Notes under the pieces: model-generated
What the model saw: only the letters and a program-made list of their open reading frames with translations
Told to the model about the DNA's origin: nothing
Databases searched by the model: none
Made by a program: the position numbers and the translations under genes
Source: Longispora fulva
GTDB taxonomy: Bacteria; Actinomycetota; Actinomycetes; Mycobacteriales; Micromonosporaceae
Assembly: GCF_015751905.1 (NCBI RefSeq)
Contig: NZ_JADOUF010000001.1
Span: 8,307,501 to 8,371,500 of the forward strand
DNA: 64,000 bases
Direction: 5' to 3'
Shown here: piece after piece, positions 60,269 to 64,000 of the stretch
Numbering within the stretch: position 1 is the stretch's first letter
Layout of the letters: every line of letters starts with the position of its first letter

Positions 60269-60777
60269 TGAGTCGCCGAGTACGGTGCGTCGAGGTCGGC
60301 CAGCAGTTGTGCGACGGAACGGGCCGACTGGACGATCAACCGGCTCAGTGCGACGTCGGCAGCCAGAACCAATGGCTCGCCCGGAGTGAAGGCGCACATC
60401 CGGCGGGCGGCTACGGGGAGAGGGATCTCGCCGCGAATTCCGATGGCGTGACGGCCCGCTGTAGCGGCGGACACGACGATGGACACGTTGCGCACCTTGA
60501 TGTCCACGCGGCATCCGGGAGACCAGGTCAGTGCCAGCAGCAGGTCCTGCTCGGTGACTCGGCCCGAGGCGTCGGGGCGCGCGATGCCCAGTAGCCAATC
60601 CTGCGGGGCATGTCTTGGCGGTGAGGCGGGTAGGGCTGGCTGAGGTGCGGGCTGGGGTCGGGGCCCGTCGAGCACCGAGGGCACAAGTGCCGGGATGGGC
60701 TTCTCGGCCGGCGGGGGACCTGTGGGACGCATCGTTTCATCGTCAACGCCGGCGACCGGAGCGAAAGAAACGGACAT
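60265..60777 (-). CDS. AbrB/SpoVT-like DNA-binding protein coupled to the integrase
   Basis: About 170 residues from the ATG at 60777 (60732 is an alternative). A Pro-rich N-terminus containing P-Q-P-A-L-P-A-S-P-P-R precedes D-W-L-L-G-I-A-R-P-D-A-S-G-R-V-T-E, the start of a swapped-hairpin AbrB-type fold; a second half repeats with L-P-V-A-A-R-R-M-C. This type of gene often sits beside actinobacterial integrases and probably regulates integration or excision. The stop overlaps the integrase start (GTGA). The decayed copy at 46640 is its homologue. Confidence 0.72.
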   Translation of the reverse strand: MSVSFAPVAGVDDETMRPTGPPPAEKPIPALVPSVLDGPRPQPAPQPALPASPPRHAPQDWLLGIARPDASGRVTEQDLLLALTWSPGCRVDIKVRNVSIVVSAATAGRHAIGIRGEIPLPVAARRMCAFTPGEPLVLAADVALSRLIVQSARSVAQLLADLDAPYSATQ

Positions 60778-60900
60778 TCCGGTGAACGGTCGCAAAGAAA
60801 TGGCCGACACGCCGAGATGGAGAACTGGACATAGCCCACCTGCAGCAGCTAGCCGAAAATTAGATTTCGACCGCCATTGATGGTGGGCTTTCACCAGAAC

Positions 60901-60918
60901 TGGTGTCCGAGGGGGGAC
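60901..60918. repeat. att copy within the tRNA-Leu 3' end (right end of island)
   Basis: Matches 46858-46875 base for base. It covers the CCA end and most of the acceptor and part of the T-stem of the tRNA-Leu gene. The tRNA remains complete because the element restored the 3' end on insertion. Confidence 0.82.
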
Positions 60919-60988
60919 TTGAACCCCCACGTCCGATAAAGGACACTAGCACCTCAAGCTAGCGCGTCTGCCATTCCGCCACTCGGAC
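60901..60988 (-). tRNA. leuT: tRNA-Leu(GAG)
   Basis: 88 nt including an encoded CCA. Read on the minus strand: acceptor GTCCGAG pairs with CTCGGAC; anticodon stem CTAGC/GCTAG holds the loop TTGAGGT, giving GAG; a long variable arm follows, as in class II tRNAs; the T-loop is TTCAAGT. It is the integration target of the adjacent island. Confidence 0.95.
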
Positions 60989-61099
60989 TTGCACATTAAG
61001 TTATCCGGCGATCTCCGAGGTCCCCCCCGGCGTGATCACCGTACGGGCAGTAACTGTACACGGAACCGTCCCAGGCACGTAATCGGCTACCGTCGCTGC

Positions 61100-61936
61100 A
61101 TGCGCCGCCCCCTCCTGGCAGCCCTCCTGCCCCTGCTCCTGGCCGGTTGCACGGCCACCCCAGCCACCCCCGACGCCACCCCCACGACCACCGTCCCCAT
61201 CACGGAAGCCCCCAGGCCCGCCAAGGTCCCGGGACCGGTCGTGGCCCTCGGTGACTCGATCACCCGGGGCGTCAATGCCTGCTCCGACAAGATCGGCGAC
61301 TGTCCCGAGGCTTCGTGGTCCACCGGGACCACGCTCGACAGCCACGCCCACAAGGTCGGTCAACCGGGAACGAACCTGGCCAACTCGGGAGCAAGGGTGG
61401 CGGACCTCCCAGGGCAGGCGGAGAGCGCGGCGGCGGTCCACCCGGCGTACGTCACGATTCTGATCGGCGCCAACGACGCGTGCCGGCAGAGCGCCGACCG
61501 GATGACCTCCACCACCGCGTTCAAAGCCGATCTGGCGAAGTCCCTCGCCACCATCCGGAAGGGCGCGCCGGACGCCAAGCTCCTCCTGGCGTCCGTCCCC
61601 GATCTCTACCAGCTCTGGAGCATCGGCCACGCCGACCAGCGGGCCACCCAGCGCTGGGGGCTGGGCATCTGCCCCTCGATGCTCGCGAATCCCGGATCGA
61701 CGGCCGCCGAGGACGAGCGGCGTCGGCAGAGTGTCCGCGACCGGGTGGTGGCCTACAACGACGTTATCGCCGTGGCCTGCAAGGACTACGGGTCCAACTG
61801 TCGGACGGACGGCGGGGCGGTGTTCCGGTTCCAGTTCCGGCCCGAGCATGTCAGCTCGATCGACTACTTCCATCCGAGTGCCCTCGGTCAGGCCGAGCTC
61901 GCCCGGGTGACGAACGAGGCCGGGTACAGGTGGTAG
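61100..61936 (+). CDS. SGNH/GDSL hydrolase, lipoprotein
   Basis: 278 residues. Lipoprotein signal: a hydrophobic stretch then L-L-A-G-C with the lipid-anchor Cys at residue 17, so it is exported. Catalytic blocks: V-A-L-G-D-S-I-T near residue 50 (Ser nucleophile), I-G-A-N-D near 121 (block III), and D-Y-F-H-P-S near 257 (D-x-x-H). It is a probable secreted esterase or acyl hydrolase. It lies 111 bp from the tRNA gene in the ordinary chromosomal flank, followed 8 bp later by the M20 peptidase. Start ATG at 61100. Confidence 0.88.
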   Translation: MRRPLLAALLPLLLAGCTATPATPDATPTTTVPITEAPRPAKVPGPVVALGDSITRGVNACSDKIGDCPEASWSTGTTLDSHAHKVGQPGTNLANSGARVADLPGQAESAAAVHPAYVTILIGANDACRQSADRMTSTTAFKADLAKSLATIRKGAPDAKLLLASVPDLYQLWSIGHADQRATQRWGLGICPSMLANPGSTAAEDERRRQSVRDRVVAYNDVIAVACKDYGSNCRTDGGAVFRFQFRPEHVSSIDYFHPSALGQAELARVTNEAGYRW

Positions 61937-61944
61937 AAAGTGGT

Positions 61945-63258
61945 ATGACCTCCCACCCCCTCGCCGTCGACGAGGTAGTCGACATCTGCCGCGACCTGAT
62001 CCGGATCGACACGACGAACACGGGCGACAACGACACGAGTGCGGGGGAGCGGGCGGCGGCCGAGTACGTGGCCGGGCTGCTCTCCGAGGTGGGGCTGGAG
62101 CCCCGGATCATCGAGAGCGCGCCGGGCCGGGCGAGCGTCGTGGCCCGGTTCGAGGGCTCCGACCCGACGAGGCCCGCGCTGCTCGTGCACGCGCACTTGG
62201 ACGTGGTGCCGGCCGACGCGAGCGAGTGGTCGGTGCACCCGTTCAGCGGCGAGGTCAAGGACGGGTACGTCTGGGGCCGCGGGGCCGTGGACATGAAGGA
62301 CTTCAACGCGATGCTGCTGGCCGTGGTGCGGCAGTGGAAGCGCGAGGGCGTCGTGCCGCCCCGCGACCTGGTGCTGGCGTTCCTCGCCGACGAGGAGGCC
62401 GGCTCGATGTACGGGTCGCAGTTCCTCGTCAACGAGCACGCCGACCTGTTCGAGGGCTGCACGGAGGCGGTCGGCGAGGTCGGCGGCTTCTCGGTGGACG
62501 CGGGCAACGATCTGCGGCTGTACCTGATCGAGACCGCCGAGAAGGGGCTCGACTGGTTGAAGATCACGGCGAGCGGCCGGCCGGGGCACGGTTCGATGAT
62601 CCACCACGACAACGCCGTGGTCGCCCTCACCGAGGCCGTGACGAAGATCGGCCGGCACGAGTTCCCGGTCACGCTGACCCCGACGGTGCGCGACTTCCTG
62701 GAGCGGTCCAGCGAGGTGCTCGGCTTCGACTTCGACCCGGCCGACCCGGAGGCCGCGATCGCCAAGCTCGGCCCGGTGGCCCGGGTGATCGGCGCGACGC
62801 TGCGCAACACGGCGAACCCGACCCGCCTCGACGCCGGCTACAAGGACAACGTGATCCCGGGCCGGGCGTCGGCGACGATCGACTGCCGCAGCCTGCCGGG
62901 CCGGTCCGAGGAGCTGGAGGCCCAGCTGCGCGCGATCGTCGGGCCGGACATCGACATCGAGTACATCCACCGGCAGCCCGGGTTGGAGACGTCCTTCGAC
63001 GGGGATCTCGTGGAGGCGATGGGTGCGGCACTGCGCGCGGTGGACCCGGGTGCCCGGCCGGTACCGTACATGCTGTCGGGTGGCACGGACGCGAAGGCGT
63101 TCGCGCGGCTCGGGATCCGGTGCTTCGGCTTCGCCCCGCTGCGGCTGCCGGCCGACCTGGACTTCACGGCGTTGTTCCACGGCATCGACGAGCGGGTCCC
63201 GGTCGACGGCCTGAAGTTCGGCGTGGATGTCCTGGACCGGTTCCTGCGGGCGAGTTGA
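61945..63258 (+). CDS. M20 family metallopeptidase
   Basis: 437 residues. Zinc-site motifs are intact: H-A-H-L-D-V-V-P near residue 78, G-R-G-A-V-D-M-K-D near 112, D-E-E near 150 (catalytic Glu), and a C-terminal H near 410 (A-L-F-H-G). The dimerisation domain lies between. It belongs to the ArgE/DapE/CPG2 group; the exact substrate is not shown. Starts 8 bp after the lipoprotein gene, so they are probably co-transcribed. Confidence 0.9.
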   Translation: MTSHPLAVDEVVDICRDLIRIDTTNTGDNDTSAGERAAAEYVAGLLSEVGLEPRIIESAPGRASVVARFEGSDPTRPALLVHAHLDVVPADASEWSVHPFSGEVKDGYVWGRGAVDMKDFNAMLLAVVRQWKREGVVPPRDLVLAFLADEEAGSMYGSQFLVNEHADLFEGCTEAVGEVGGFSVDAGNDLRLYLIETAEKGLDWLKITASGRPGHGSMIHHDNAVVALTEAVTKIGRHEFPVTLTPTVRDFLERSSEVLGFDFDPADPEAAIAKLGPVARVIGATLRNTANPTRLDAGYKDNVIPGRASATIDCRSLPGRSEELEAQLRAIVGPDIDIEYIHRQPGLETSFDGDLVEAMGAALRAVDPGARPVPYMLSGGTDAKAFARLGIRCFGFAPLRLPADLDFTALFHGIDERVPVDGLKFGVDVLDRFLRAS

Positions 63259-63316
63259 GAAAACACCGCTTTCCGGGTACCGATGAAGTCTTGCCTGCTG
63301 ACGTGAAGGAACACCC

Positions 63317-63946
63317 ATGACCGACGACCGGCACACCGAACTCGAGGCCGCCCTGGAGTCCGTGATCGCGGCGGCCCGCGTGCACCTGGAGGCCGTGAAG
63401 GCCGCCGACGGCCGCCCCGACGACGACGCGGTGTGGTCGGCGTACGTGGCACTGAACAACGCCGCGGTCGCCTACGACGACGAGATGCTGTCCAGCTTCG
63501 GCGAGGTCACGCCGTGGGACGTGCAGCCCATCGACCCGGACGCCGCCGACGTGGAGTTCGCGTCGGTGACCGTCGACCGCGACGCGGAGCCGACCCTGAT
63601 CGCGGTTCGCCAGCGCCGGGACTACCTGGTGCCGAACGCCGCGGCGCTGATGCGGGTCGCCCAGAAGCTGCGCACGGAGGCCGACGACGACACCGAGGTC
63701 GCGAACATCGGCGAGGCGGTGCTGGAGCTGCTGCAGGCCGGCGACGGGTCCCTGGCCCCGCTGGACATCCCGGAGCTGGAGCCGCTCGACGGGGTGGTGA
63801 CGGTCAGCGAGGTGGACAGTTCCCTCGACCCGGACGCGGCGCCCGAGGACGACATCGACGCCGTGTTCGCCGTGGGCGCGGGGGAGAAGCTCGTCGGCCG
63901 GTTCGACGAGCACCCCTTCGACGACGAAGGAGTCGAAGAAGACTAG
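63317..63946 (+). CDS. Conserved hypothetical protein (acidic)
   Basis: 209 residues, strongly acidic, especially the last 30 (D-E-H-P-F-D-D-E-G-V-E-E-D). The ATG follows GAAGGAA. No membrane segment or known catalytic motif. It follows the M20 peptidase gene by 58 bp on the same strand; this neighbour pair recalls actinobacterial chromosomes, but I cannot name a function. Confidence 0.75.
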   Translation: MTDDRHTELEAALESVIAAARVHLEAVKAADGRPDDDAVWSAYVALNNAAVAYDDEMLSSFGEVTPWDVQPIDPDAADVEFASVTVDRDAEPTLIAVRQRRDYLVPNAAALMRVAQKLRTEADDDTEVANIGEAVLELLQAGDGSLAPLDIPELEPLDGVVTVSEVDSSLDPDAAPEDDIDAVFAVGAGEKLVGRFDEHPFDDEGVEED

Positions 63947-64000
63947 CTCTGCGAAGACGAAGAGGACTAGCTAGCTCGACAGCGCTGGTAGTGCGGCGCC

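Overview
The window is high-GC actinomycete DNA: codons are strongly GC-biased, there are many GTG starts, and many genes overlap by 4 nt (ATGA/GTGA). The gene content suggests Micromonosporaceae or a close relative, but that family assignment is an inference. There are three blocks.

Block 1, about 1-30.6 kb, is part of an aminohydroxybenzoate (AHBA, mC7N unit) polyketide gene cluster. It opens with the C-terminus of an MhpA/TfdB-type flavin hydroxylase, followed by a 5151-residue three-module type I PKS. The PKS has an N-terminal docking helix, and its AT specificities read methylmalonyl, malonyl, methylmalonyl. Its KR3 and DH3 are dead, and it has no loading module and no release domain. 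Converging on it is a tight rifK-L-M-N-like operon: AHBA synthase, oxidoreductase, HAD phosphatase and ROK kanosamine kinase. Next come a biotin-dependent acyl-CoA carboxylase beta subunit, a class II (amino)DAHP synthase, a glutaryl-CoA-dehydrogenase-like flavoprotein, two methyltransferases, a P450, a GNAT acetyltransferase, an MbtH-like protein and a family III CoA-transferase. RifG, RifI and RifJ homologues, a starter adenylation module and an amide synthase are not in the window, so the cluster must continue to the left or be split.

Block 2, about 30.7-46.9 kb, holds a DUF4132 protein, a metallo-beta-lactamase/Rieske fusion, an unrecognised protein, and then a conflict-type operon. In that operon an alpha/beta hydrolase is translationally coupled to a giant caspase-NACHT-WD40 protein, whose last three WD repeats are near-identical 138-bp tandem copies. 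A small orphan, a MurB homologue and an 865-residue orphan follow. The block ends in a decayed AbrB-like gene next to an 18-nt (23-nt with flank) copy of a tRNA-Leu 3' end.

Block 3, about 46.86-60.99 kb, is a 14-kb integrated island. It lies between that att copy and an intact tRNA-Leu(GAG), with an AbrB-like gene and a tyrosine integrase at the tRNA end. Its cargo looks almost entirely like anti-phage or conflict genes: a PD-(D/E)XK protein, a Cys-rich orphan, a complete three-gene ABC-3C operon, a DUF4236 protein and an AIPR abortive-infection protein. I see no replication or transfer genes. The AbrB/att relic at its left edge implies two successive integrations at the same tRNA. Beyond the tRNA there is ordinary chromosome: a GDSL lipoprotein esterase, an M20 peptidase and a conserved hypothetical.
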